A stretch of DNA of 64,000 bases from Malurus cyaneus samueli (taxonomy: Eukaryota > Chordata > Aves > Passeriformes > Maluridae). The stretch is from the NCBI GenBank assembly GCA_009741485.1, contig CM019218.1, forward strand, positions 40,255,358-40,319,357, given 5' to 3'. The notes under the pieces were generated by a model, which worked only from the letters and a program-made list of their open reading frames with translations, did no database searches and had not been told where the DNA came from. Shown here piece by piece: positions 39,401 through 53,562 of this stretch. Made by a program: the position numbers and the translations under genes. The number at the start of each line of letters is the position of its first letter. Within the stretch, counting starts at the first letter, position 1.

Positions 39401-42400
39401 GAGAAGACATTTTGAAATGCAACCCTCATACCATGAAGAATCAACTCCCTGGATGATATGGCTGATGATTATACTCAAGTCCTGCATACTTTAATGACAG
39501 CAATTTGAAAACTGAACAATTCTCTTTAGTCCCTCACTACCACATCCCAGAAAGTGATTACAAAATCTGTCAACACAGCTGAGTTGGAGTTTTTTGCATA
39601 TTGTGTACCATTGACATCAATTATGAGTATAGAAGGAAATCTACTGGCACAAGTCTGCTTTCAACTTTTGAGAGCAAAGAAGTTCAAAGTTTTGTCTGTA
39701 ACTTTACTGGAGCCAAACGATGCCCAGCTATATATACACTGACAGCTATATATACACTGACACAGGTTTTCCCACTTTCAGACACTACATTTTACAAAAA
39801 TGCTGTTGATGGGGAGCTGAGAAGAGAGTGATAACGAAAAAGCTTAAAAGCTAAATTTTGCAGTCTCCTCTGATTCTCATGCTTCAGGCTGTTAGTCCCA
39901 AAGAGCTGCCTAGTGTGAAATCATCTCAAGGCAGTGTTAAATGGATTGCAAAGACTGGAGAAGAAAAACAAGAAAGGGATTCACCAGCTGGGGGGAGCCC
40001 CACACTTTAAAAAATCCACCTCATTTAAGTCTGAATCCTCTTCCTTAACCTGATTTTTCTGGATGTAAGCACGGGTTCAAAATATAAATGGGAAGGCACA
40101 GATTATGAAAAGTAACAAATGTTGACATAATTTGCCTGAAGAATTATTTAAATAATCAGTAGTTATGCTTGGCCTCAGCTTCAAAGTAACTGAGTCAATT
40201 GGGTTCTCCTCAGCCTCTGCGGGTTACAGACAACTGGAAACTTGAAAAGACAAGTTTGCAGTACTTCAGTGCTCCGAATGGGATTAGGATGAGACTGTTA
40301 TATCCTTGCCTATGCAGCCTCTCCCATACATTCAGTTAGTCCTGTTCTAATTTTCTCTTGTATTTAAACAATAGCACACTCACAATCTCCAGACATTCTT
40401 TTTACATATTTTGGATTTTATTGAAATATTACCTATTATTACAAAACTATTCCTCAAGCCTGCAGCAAGAAATTTGTAACCAGCCCTGGAAAGGAATTCT
40501 GTTGCCAAAACATAGGCACTAGGCAAGCCCCATCCATCCCTGGAGAAAACCTGATCATCTCTATTGTTGCCTTAAGCTACTTACAGTTAGAGATTAAATT
40601 CAGGGAGAAAGAGCGATTAGGCTGTACACCACAGCTATGCTGTCTCTACATGATGCATTAAAGCTATGGTTTAGGGCAGCAATTTTACTCTGCCAATCAT
40701 GGTTTACTGTGCCAAAGTCCTACAATGAAAAGCATTGCCCTTGTTTCAAGCTTTCAGCCCAGTGCTGTCAAACAAAAACAGCCACAATGAATTTGCATAC
40801 TGGCCAAATCTGTGGGCTGCTTTTCTAACTTGTAAGAAGCAGTCACGTTTATTAATACATTAAAAGACATTGAACTTTGCAAGATAAATTGGANAAAAAC
40901 AAATGAACAAAACAAAATAAAAACCAAACCAAACAAACAAAAACACTAGAATGACTCTTCCAGGACATCTGCCAAACAGCACTGGTTAGATGGGATTTTT
41001 TAACACCTATTTTCTATCATGCTTTTCATCCTGTCAGCTTTGAGCCAGCTGCCCTTAAGTGTGAATATTGTATTAATGTACAGTTGCTAAATCAGCTAAC
41101 TGATCTGCCCTTTAAAGGTAAGTGAAGCACAGAGATACTGAACTGCTGCCAATAACAAGGAGAGATAAAGGCATGTTGCAATTATACCAGCTGGGTAAAG
41201 TAAGCTATAGTATTTTTCAGCTTGTTTTAACAATATGAAGTCTTATGTCAATCATTGGTTCTGACAAAAGGTGGCAGCATTTAAGAAGGTCAACAACAGA
41301 ATATCTTTCTAATTCATGCCAAAAGTTGCCTCAATTAGAAACTAATTGGAATTCTTCAGGATTAATCTTTTATTAAGGTATTCACTAGTGGTATTATTCC
41401 AGATTACTTTATCATTACAAACAATAAAAGTGACATAATTCTATATTTTAAATTGCATTGTGTTGCTATGGTTTCTACAGGACTAAGATTTTATCTCTCT
41501 CATGATGAAGCCATAAAGCGGACTTTGACACGTAAGACAACTATTAAACAGTGCTAATTTCTGCACTTAGGAGCCAAGGGGAAATTTTTTAGCCTGACTC
41601 AACAACTATCTTCACCACAGAAGCCCTGAGAAAGACCCAGGCTGTGGGTTTCCCAGATCTAAATCTGGATATTGTTCACTTTTTTTACAGCACTTAGAAG
41701 GAACAATTACTTTCTGGCTAGGCAGTGTTTCAGTGTTATAAAATACAACCTAAAAGCTTAATTTTGTTAGCGAGCATTGTTGATACAGCCTCATTCTGCA
41801 CTGAGGCGAGCCTGCCTCAAATGAAGTGTGTTTTACCAGGGCTTTCCACATGTATGTGATTAACATTTACTCTTGGACACACGCAAACACGCAGAAATTG
41901 CCTGAATGCTGGAGAGAGGCAAGGCCTGTCACAGTGCTCAATGCAGCGAGTTATCCTCAAGTTTAAGCAGAGCTCTTTTCCCTCACTGTTTTACTTGATA
42001 TTTTAGCACTGGGTTTAATTGTCATCAACCAACTTGTGGCCTGTTTGGAACTAGAGATATCTAACAATACTCTCATGAGCCAGATATAGGCATTTCTCAT
42101 TTCACTGTGCTACAAGTGAAATGTGGGTTTATGCTTCCACCAGTAAGCTCCAGGGTTTTTTTAATAGATATTACCAGAATTTAAGACATAAATATAGAAC
42201 AATGCCCTACAAAGGGAAAAATGGGCATATGAACACTGCAATCAAAATAAATCTACGATATCTGTACCTGATCTGGGACTGCTGTTTTACTACCTCTTTT
42301 CTGAAATTGCCTAGGCTGGAGAAAGAATATTTACTGTAAACCTGACTTATGATGATTTATTGTTTTCTTGCAAGATACTGGAAGTCTCTAAGCCCTCGGA

Positions 42401-45400
42401 CTTCACCAGAATTTGGGACATACAGAAAGGAAAGACTAATCAAATCTTTACTGTTAGAGTGGAGACACCAATCAAGTGGCAGTAACTAAGAAACAAACCA
42501 TCAAAGCTTCTGTCTGTGACCTCAGACAAATCCCTTAAGCTGTGTGGCTTGATTTCCTTGCACAGTCACAGGTACAGATGAGGAAAATTAATTTAAATGA
42601 TAAAAGGTTGTCAATTCTGGTTGGTATAAAGACCACACAAGGACCTATGACAGACAAATAGCTATAGACATTAGTATTCCATTAACTTTTTGGAAGGGGG
42701 AGAGTTAAAATTATTATAGATGGACAGAACAGTTCAACATAACTCAAAATGCTCATAATAGGAATTCTTAAAGTTCATAGTGAATTCAAAATTACTCTCA
42801 TCTACTTTAAGCCCAGGATAAAAATTGTTTTAATAGATAGGGACAGCATTTTCATTAAATATTTCCACTTTACAGAACTGTCTCTTAGCACCCATGTTAC
42901 TTGGTGAAAAAACTTTTGTGATCAAAGTAATTTCAATAGAGAATAGAAATGCAGAAAAAAAGGATGTTGTTAACAAGAAGTGCTCTGCACTTCTAGAAAA
43001 GCTTGAAGAAAAATAACTGTTCACCAGGACACAATACAATAAATATTCCTTTTAATTTATTATTTCACAACTTCTTAGAGTGAGGGAATTAGTACTTCAT
43101 TTGGGGGAATTGGGGCAATGTGGGGGATTTTCTAGCAATACAAGAACAAAGATCATCTCTGCTAGGGGAGAAACAGCTCTTTAATCAATGTTCACACACT
43201 TGCACTCAAAGACAAAAAATGACGGTGAATATGAAAGGGGGAAACGTACCAGTGCATGTCTCTTCATCTGTGTCTACATCTTCCAAGTTTAAGTACTTGT
43301 CCACCTGCCATAAAAACCCAAATTGGAAAACTGATTAGACTATATCAATTCCATTCCTTATAGTACAATTTAGAACAAAGCAAAAATGCACTAAATGGTC
43401 TGCTTCATCTTCTTCATTTTCCTCTGCATTTTTCCAAGAAAGCATTTTTAAAGATTTTTCTTTAAAATGTGTAACCCAAAGGAAATACTTCTAGGTACAG
43501 GCAAAGAATTACTGCCAAAATTGCTGCACATCTACTTAAGTGATGGGAAGGAAGCTCAAGCTGTACAGTAACTTTTTCAGGAACTTAGTGTGAAGATGAA
43601 GAAGTAAAGTATTTTCATAGGAAAATGATAGATGATAAACTACTGTGCAATTCTGCAAGCTCATTTCATTATGGCACAAAGACAGTACATGCTGTAGGCA
43701 AACTAGAGCTTGATTCTTCTGTTTTTACACTAATGATTAATTGATTAGGAAGTTAAAAAACTAGGAATGATTACATTTCTAGTATTTCATCTGGAGCTTT
43801 GCTCTACTGTTTTCTCAGTCTAATGTCCCTTGAACAATCTAAACTATTTAAAATGCACCGAAAGACATTTCTCATTTCAGGTATCACTCTGAATAGATGC
43901 ACAGGGTGAGAGTGAAAGGTTTCTCCCAGCCTATCTGCAAATAGTGTTACCATGGAAGATTTTCTACATGCCCTGGGTTGTCTTCTGTGTTTCCATGAAG
44001 CAATTAAAGAAGCTTAGATAATTTTTTCCAACCTGGTTTGAAAACATTCTCATCAAGACTTACATAACATTTACACTTTAAATGTACATGCTAACTAATA
44101 TTAGAAAAAATTTTGGACTGCTCTCATTCTTCTTCCCCAAAGATGGGAAACATCATCACAGAAATACATCAACAAATTGCAAGTAATTTGTAGTTAATAC
44201 AGCAAAAATCAGTCATGTTCTGCTCATAATCCCAACTTTGAAGAAAATCAAAAGAAAACCCCACCTTCACTCTTTCAGACAAACTGGGATTATTTCCATC
44301 AGAGACACCAGCTGTCCAGCTCTCACTCATCACTGTCTGTAAACAGATGGGCAGAAATACTTAAATGCATGAAACAGAATCAAAATCATAATCAAAGCTC
44401 CTACTGATTTATACACACAGTTCACAGAATCACAGAATGGGTAAAGTAGGAAGGAACCACTGCAAGTCACCTTGTCCACTCTCCCTGCTCAAGCAGGGTC
44501 TCCTAGAACACATTGCTCAGGATTGTGTTCAAACAGCTTTATATACACTGTATATAAAAACTTTGAAGAAGTGAATGGAATGTTCCTGAAAATAGAACAA
44601 ATGCAGGTAATTCTCTGAAAACCTACACAGGACCAGACTGAATGAATTGGAACAATACCGCAAGTAATCATAGCATGCCTTAAAAGCAGCATTTAGAACA
44701 GCAGCACTGTTTTCAATAACAGTTTTTTTCGCTCTTTCCTTTCTCAGGGCAGGCTTAAAGGTTACAGAGTTCAACTTACTGCATTATGACCTCTTCCTGC
44801 CACTACACTAGAGTTTTTCTGATGCATTCTACTATTACTCTATTTGTTTCTTAGATTGATAATGTGACAAAAATGCGCCATGTCTGAAGCTTTTTCTTCT
44901 TTAGAAACAAAGACATACATAAAGAATTATGGACGCTCCAACTACATCAAGGATAACGGAAGTTGTATATTGCTTTATGTGGCAGAAAGACAATTCAATG
45001 TGGCTAAAGTAAGAGACACCAAGACAAATGATACCAACGAGAAAACAAATCTTTTTATGAAAAAATGTCAAAATATTATTGTCATTATTATTACACAATC
45101 AACTGACAGAATGTAATTGTTTTTAAAGCCTTGCTTGATTCTACCTCAAAGACATGTCCTAGTAGGAAGGAAAATGGAGCTCGTGCTCTGAGGCCTGGCA
45201 GGCCCATCATTTGAAGGCACTGCACTGTGTAGCTCTGTGTCTTTCACAAAAGTACCTGCTACTTCTTTTTAATGAAAGTTCAATGAAGAGAAATTTTGAG
45301 TACAGACTAGATCACAACTTAATTATTTGTTATTCAGGCAGGAAGGCATAAGTTTGTAACAAGTTGACTCATATTTCCATCTCACTCCCTCAAGATCATG

Positions 45401-48400
45401 TCTGTTGTTTTTTTGTACCTGCATATGAAATTCCTAATCTCCTGTGTTTCAGAAGATCAGAAATGTCCCTGACCTGCCTACTGCTTACTTCAGGCAGTAA
45501 CCCACCTTCTGCAATACAAAGCTCTGTACTTCCTAAAACCTACAAAAAACAAAATAAATTTGTCTGTGGTGGTATCCATACACTCAGGATATTTTTTTTC
45601 TCTTTGCCAACCTCTACCACTAACTGCAGTCTCCGGTGAAATCATTACACAGGTCATTGCAGGGTGCCTTATTTGTTAGTCAGATTATGGCAGCTCTCCA
45701 GCAGGGCAAATGCCACTGCCAAACATGATCCCTGCAGGTGCCTCTCTAAGCATTTAACACTTAGGTAGTATTTTAAATATTTGCCTCAAATAGAATAAAT
45801 ACTACTAGCCTTTAACATTTGGACAATGTATCTGTCCATGTTTTCATCTGTTTGAATGTGGTGCTTGTCCACATGGACAAATGTTAACTCATTACCTCAT
45901 TCTCATTTGGCTTCTGTGGTGGAATTGACACCCACATTTCATTCCTTCTTTCGGGTGAACCATCCTGTTTGCTTCTGTTTGGTAATTCAGAAGTGGGAAA
46001 CGTTTTACTTAGGGAGTCTACTTCACTTTCCTGAATTTTCTTCTCCTCTTTCTCTGCAAGGAGAATCACACCACATCAGATAACGTAACACACTATCCAA
46101 GACATTTAACAACTCCTTAGACAGCAAGAGCAAGGTTAGGAAAACTGAAGGTGCTTCTGACTATCCTACCAGCCAGATCCATGGGCCACAAAGCAGAATT
46201 AGGACACAGCCAGATGATCATCAGCTCAAATCTGAATAGTACAGACTAGATTTAGAAGTTGATAACAGACAACTATGTGCATGCAAGTATGGATTTTCAA
46301 ACCTATGCTGAATAGTTGGGGTTTCTTCCTTCAACCTAGCAAAAAACACAGTAATCAAGGACAAAATAAAAAAGCATTAATTTTTACTTAAATAGCTCTA
46401 TTATCAAATATGGAGCAGCTATAGGACAATCAATTAAAATGAACTGCATACCACATGTTCTTAATGAAAAATAAATGCTCATTTAATTAAGCTTTTTGGG
46501 GTTATTTTGTAAAATTTACTTTGCAACAATAAGAAACACTGCATTGCATTTCTAAAGCATAATTATGTATTATAAGCATTGAAGTAATTCTTGTGGAGAG
46601 TTTTAATGATGCCTTTGGGGTTACTACATTGAGCCATACAGCAAAGAATTATTAATCCCCTGGGACAGCTCTGTGCTGCAGTTACTACGACACACATAAA
46701 GGGCTGGTAGGCTGAGTATAACCTGAGGTGCCCACTTACAAGCATCAGGGTTCGTAGAAAGCAAACCACACCACACCAGAGCAATCTAGCAAACAGGTTT
46801 TAAAGATCAGATGACAGATGGATCCTCTGAATAATTCCTAAATCCCAGGTCTCTGCAACATCTTGCTTCTCCCTGCTTTTTTAACAAGTTCTTTCCTAGA
46901 ACAGTATTTGGATACAGCACTACGTATCAGTCATTACTTTTTCCAACATACTTTTTAAGTCATGGAAATGAAGCAGTATTAGACACGAAGCCATCTTTTA
47001 AATTCCTGATTGGTAAAATGGTCACCCACAATTTGAAGATAATTTTCTTGTGACCCTACTTTACAGGAAGAACTAGATGGTCAGCTCAAAAAAATGTGAT
47101 CTTTTTTTTTACTGTAGTAATAAAACAGGGTGAGTGTTCTGTTTTATACTAAGAATGGGCAAGTTTTATCTTAAAGACAGAATATTGATGTATTTTGGGG
47201 TCAATGGGTACTGGCAAATTATGCAGCCAAACATCTGCAGACCTATGGTATACAACAGGGCCTGAGGACATCCTCCCTGTGCACATCATGAGCATTCATG
47301 TAAGAGAAGTCATAAAACAATTCTGGAAACCATACACTTTTCTTAGCCAGACCAACGGAGAGACAATAGAAATCATCACTGGAATGACCAGAAGCATAAT
47401 TCATGCAGCCAACAGAGTCTGAATAAACATGATAATCCCGCACTGGCCCATGCTTATCTTGTATACCACTGTGATCATTCCTCGGGGATATAAATCAGAT
47501 CATCCTTCTCAAAAATATAGGTTCTGAATTCTCCAAAGAAAACAGTATCACTTTTAGCATCAAAAGACCTATGACACATAGTTGGGCAGTTATAATTAGG
47601 TGGTACATATGAGCTGACGAATTTGTGTTATTAGGTTATATATTTTCTGGACACCTGAGCTATTGTCACTGCTAAAAAGCTAGATAGATTAAATAAGATA
47701 GTAAGAAAGCAAGTTCTTTCGGAGTATTTATGTGCCATTTACCAACCCCAGACTACAGCTTAGAAGCACTATCCCTTTTCCTAAGAGATCAGTCATAAAC
47801 CTTTGACAGAAACATTTTTCTAGCTAAGACCATTCCAGAGTTATTGGGTTAGAGAATATTAAACATTACATTTGATGAAAACGTTCACCACTTCAATGTG
47901 ATACCAGATTCATGACTGCATGCAAAGAAAAATTTTGAAGAAAAATGTCTAAGCAACCCAAAGCAATTATTTAAGGCAATTCTGTGGATAGAACATCAAC
48001 TATGCAACCATGTGCATAATGAGGCCATGCCATATAAATTAAAGGGGGGCAGCTGATTTTAACATTATGTTGCTAGCCTTGAGCACAGTCCCTCAGGACC
48101 AGTAAGAGCGAACTTCAGCTCAAAGTAACTATTAATACCTATAGTCTCCCAATGCATGCATCATGTAACTGGCTCCCTTGAAGCAGTAACTGTAATGAAC
48201 TTAAAAAATATTATTAAAAAACAACACACGTAAGTTGTTTTAAAGTTAAAGGAACTACAATCTGCTGACAAGTATCACAGCTGTAATTCTTTGACAGTGT
48301 TCTGAATTTCAACCATTTCTCTCCTTACTTTTGAAAGAGAAAGAGAAGGGAAAGATCACATTCAAGCCAGCAACAGGATCACTGTGCACTTTCCCTGACT

Positions 48401-51400
48401 AAGTGATAATTGACTCATTATTCACAGTCACAGCTCTCAACCTGCCAAGATCCTGTTGTAGAACACCGGCCTTTACAATATGTGATAAAAATCCAAAATG
48501 AGGGATACAAACACAACAAAATGTAGCAGAGGAAGAAAGCTGAAATGATGGAAGGATTCACGTATTTATTCTGCAGACAGATTTTGTCTCACTTTTTAGT
48601 CTTTTCACTGTCAGTATCTTAAAAATGAAATAACACACCAACTTAGGTCTCTAGAAAAGTACATCTGAGTGTCTCAAGAGTAGTATCCATCATAATTTTG
48701 TGTCACTAAGAATATGGTGCAGACTTCAGAAACATGTTTCAATCAGAAAGTATATCCAACTTGATAATTTTTTTTCTCTCCTGCTATCTATCCTCTATAT
48801 TGCCTAAAATTCTCTTTGTCTTCCAGTCTGGAAGGGAATTTTTTGAGAATGTCTAGCGATCAGCCACATATTTCAAAGAATAATGGAGCTGCTTATCACA
48901 AAACCAGAGAAGAGAGCTACCTGTATTATCAGAAAAAACTGTCAGTGAAATCTCTTATCCCAAAAGAATCCCAAAAGAAAGATATTCTTCAAACCCCCAA
49001 ATTCTCATGGTTTGATGCATTTCAAAGACAGACCACACACAGCAATCAATAACACACCGTAGAAAACCTGGCCTGGGATAATACACTGGACAAAACAATT
49101 GAAATTACCAGATACTTCCCACCTTTTTTCCACTGAATAAATTAGTTTCAAAAATAAAAACTGAGAATAAGAAACAGGCCCCTTTTACTATAAAGGAACA
49201 ACAAGAAGAAAAAAAACATATAGCAAACCTACTATTTTAAGTTCCAATTCACTTTTTTGTCCTCATAGCCTGGACACAGGACCAGCAGAAGGCCTGTGAA
49301 TACCTTAAATATCTTCCAAGTTATGCTTTGATGGAAAACCTAGAATTCAACTATTACAGTGACTTTCTGCAGGACTCCTGAACAAAAAAAAAAACAATTT
49401 TACTCACAGTACCATAACAACTGTTTTGAACAGAGGTTGCAAGTAGAAATGTCATGTTCATTCACTTTCTCCCTTCTTCAAATACATCATCAGCAAACAT
49501 TTTAAAACAAGAAAAAAGCCTGTCACTGAAATGTTTCCATAAAATACCACTTTGACGTATTCACAAGGTAGTAACATACTCTAGAACTACCTGCATTTAC
49601 CTACTTGCAACTCTGCAAACCACTGCACAGTGCTGAGTCCATTTACCCTCAATGACAAGCTGTCAGAGGAAAACAAGAAATTTCAAGGCTGAAAATCGTT
49701 TGCTGAGAAGCCTTCTATTAATTTTTGGTAACTCAATCACAGCAGATCCCACATTTTCTGCAGTAATCCAACCAACCTGATTAAAGGAAAAATAATCAGC
49801 ACAAAATATGAACTTTTTTTTTCCCTTTCAGAAAAGGTCAAGTTTTACTATAATCATTTTTACTATAATTGTATGTTGTCCTGCTAGGAACAGAACACAG
49901 TATTTTAAAGTTACTTAGCCTAAAAAGAGCCATTCTGGTTTATGTTCACCACATACGTTTCCATGTATTCATATGTATAGATCACAGTAAATCAACGCAG
50001 TTTGCCCAACTTTCCAACACAAAAAGTCCAATTATCCCATAGACTATGCACGTGGAGGATTTCAGTTTTAGAATCCTATATTGCCTGTCCAAAGTTAGAG
50101 CAATTCAGGTGTAATTCAGGCACCTAAACTTTGTCATGTAGTTCCATTTTAAGAGTCTCCACACTCAGCACCTGAATTGTCTATCCCATAACTATCTGAA
50201 TTCCTGTAAGTCTCACTGCAATCTTACTCCATCAAAATCCACACTTATTTCCATGGCAGCGATCTCAGAGTAGTACTGAGCAAGCAGAACTCCTCTACAA
50301 CAGAGGAAATAACTTGCCTAAAATACTTACCTCAGTATCCAAATTAATATTTGTGATACAAAATTTCAGCTGGTGCAGCCTTTTCTCCTAATGTCTTTGA
50401 TCTTATCATGATTAAAGGACAAATAATCAGCAAAAAGCATTGTTTAACCTTTTTTTTCCCCTTTCAGAAAAGGTCAAGTTTTACTATAATCAGTAATATG
50501 GCTTGATTTTTTTATCAGTTACACCCATTTCTTAACGAAATTTCACTAAATCGTGTCCTCAACTAGGATAAGCACATGTTCCATGGAATGGGACAAGTAA
50601 TTTCAGTGGGACTATTTCCAGCCTAAAAGGGTTAAACTCTTAAGTCTCAATTGTTACTTTTGACTGCCATTTTTGGATTCTTACTGTAGCATGTTTAAAA
50701 ATAAGGCAGGAAAGGACATTTTTTTGGGCACTCCCTCAGGGGAAAGATGAATGACTGCTACTCTCAAGTACATTTCAGCCACTCTCACACCTGCTCTAGC
50801 TTAATGTACAGCAATACTTCTCTAAAACTGAGCTCTTAATTTTCAGAAGTTTAACTGGTTTTTTACTGAATCAGTATCTCTCCCTTTCTACTTAATGAAA
50901 CCTATTTGTTCTAGTTTTATGTAGCATTTACCTGTATCAATAATGTTATCTCTGTTGTGCTTTTGATAACTCAGTGTTAGAAAAGGGGCAATATTTCTTG
51001 TTTATTCCTCATTCACCCCATCTGATCATTTAAAAATACATATGATTCTTTCACAGCTCAGCAGTGTTGCTGCTGGATACCTTTTCCATCTGAATACCAA
51101 TGTTGTCAGTAAAATAACAAGGCAAATGTGCACTTCATCATTTCTGTAGCTTGTACAAGCAAAATCCTGTTTCTTTCAAAAGATGCACAAGAATTTCAGA
51201 CTTCTGAGTTTGGGTTATACTGAACCATACTTTGAATCTTAGCTAAGAAAGACAGAATGCATTTGAATTTATTTCTTAAAATACTTGATTTTTTTTACAG
51301 TCAAAGAAACCATAAATATGCTTAAAGTTCTCCTCAGCACACGGAAATTACATTAAATACATATGCTGGGAGCACTTTAAAAGAACATGTCATGTACTAA

Positions 51401-53527
51401 TAAATCAGGGCAGAATCAATTATTAAAACTTTCTGTGTACTTGTATCCTGAAGAATTCAGCACTAATAGGCAAATAGATAAGTGCTGTAAGAAACATGCA
51501 AATGGTATATAATTAAAAACATCTGAAAGCTCCACACAAAGTACTCCTTTCTTAACACGTAACATAAAAAGATGACAGCAGGTGGGAACATAATAAAATG
51601 TCAAAAAGCCCAAGAGTTTTGAAAATGCTTGAATTTGGACATAATAATCAAAACATTAATGCATCCTTAAAAGGCCTGAATTTTTTAAGACCAATACCTA
51701 CTTTCTTGAAATGAGACATTTCTATTTCATTTTATACTGAACACTGAAAAGCACACAATTCTACAAAGAATTCGGCACTAAAATGGAAGTGAGGTCACTG
51801 GACTTCTGTTTCTGATTGTCCTGTTGAGCCACTTACACACAGCTCTTATCTCTGACTATTTGCTTTGTGCCATTTCCACATGTGGAAAGAGGGCTTCCTC
51901 ACCTCACTGCAATACTGTAGTACATGAAACTAAGCCAACAGCTGCATTTAGTCTTCGATGTCTTTTTAGACAAAGGGATGAGGTACAGCAAAAATTCACT
52001 CTGTGCTACTGCTTTTCGTAGTACTAAAATTCAATCACTGCCAATATGCCACTATAGGATAGAACATGTATCAAAGTATGAAAAGCAAAATTACTGAATA
52101 TTTCCCTATGCTCTAGAAAAATCTAAGTTATGCAAGACAATGAAAATACTTTTTTAAAAATCTGAAATAATCTTTAGAAATTGTTTAGTTATAAAGACAT
52201 CACAGAAAAGAACAAATAATTGCTGTCAGAGAAGCACTACTGTTCAAGGGATGTCCAAGTTTCCAGAAGTCTGAGTGCCTCTGCTCTTACCTGGTGCTGC
52301 CAGTGAGCTACTGTGCAAATGCATAGGAGTAATTTCCCTTCTTTAGGCCTGTTTTTTTGTCTATAAAATGGAGAAGTATCTCACAAAGCAAATACCAGGA
52401 CGACAAATAACCATAAAACAGATCAGTTATTATTATTTCAAAAATAATCTATTAGGTTTGCATCTCTATGTCTGGGATGTTTTTCTACATTTAGGGGCTC
52501 TGTCTGATATTTGATTGTATACTACATTGAATAAAGGCTACAGAGAGATTGCTACTGAATTTATGATCAATAGAAAATTGCAAATTTTGTCTCCCAACCA
52601 ATTCTATCAAATGATCCAGCACAACACATCAATAAAAAGCCCTGAATTTACGCTGTTTCCTTATTTCATGCCCTGTTTAAGTTCCCCGGGGATGACAGAT
52701 TAATTTAATTAGTTTTACTGAACTGTCTAGTTGCTTTTATTGGCAAATCTACTCATAGGCTGAAATTTCTCTTGGGGTTAGCATTGTCCTACTGGTCCAT
52801 TTTTAAAATAAAAGTGCATTTACTGTCACTTCTTATACAGTTCTCTGCTACGCTTTCTGCTGTGAAGACTCACGATTGTAAAGTGCCTCCACTGACACTT
52901 ACACAGGAAGTTTAAAGCTGTTGTTTTTCCTAAATGTGGTTATTGAAAAAAGGAAGCTGACAGCTACAGCCAAATGGACTGTGAACTGAAAACACTGCCC
53001 AGCTTTCACTGGGGAATTAAGTTAATCTGATCACAACACAGAATATGGCTCTTGCATGCCACCTGTAAGCACGCAAGTGATCAGTCACTTCCAAACTTCC
53101 TCCACTTGACAGTTTGCTCAGCACAGACGCATCAAAACAACAACACCAAGGCTATGAAGATGGGTCTAATCAAGGTCCCTGGACATCAACGCACTGCCAG
53201 GCAGTGGGAGGTGTATGAAACAGAGCCAAATTACCAGCAGGAATGGAATTCATCTAATTGTAGCCTAGGCCAATGAAAAAAAATACAAATCGTAACTTGG
53301 ATTTGGATAATCATTTTATTCATGGCAGCATCTTCCTATGCAGCTGCCATGAATAATGATCCAGAATGATCCAGAATCCCTTATTTTTAGAAGTGGAAGA
53401 GGAGTAATTTAAAATCTAGATGAAAAAATTGAAGCTTGAAGTATTTGGAGGAGTTTGTTTCTGTATATTTTGTACAAGGTCAAGTGAGATATTTTATATT
53501 CCAGTGAATTTCCCATTCTCCCTCTGA

Positions 53528-53562
<35 letters not shown>

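Larger units (their letters stand above)
37041..43249 (-). other. IFTAP: IFTAP intron between coding exons 4 and 5
   Basis: A 6.2-kb intron with no recognised transposon. It holds a 10-bp hairpin near 38.5 kb, an 18-bp tandem duplication near 39.7 kb and an N with A-rich sequence near 40.9 kb. Confidence 0.8.

Noticed and set aside
53316..53356. Hairpin considered as a microRNA precursor
   Set aside because: The stem is only 14-17 bp, shorter than the roughly 30-bp stems of animal precursors, and flanking bases do not extend the pairing.
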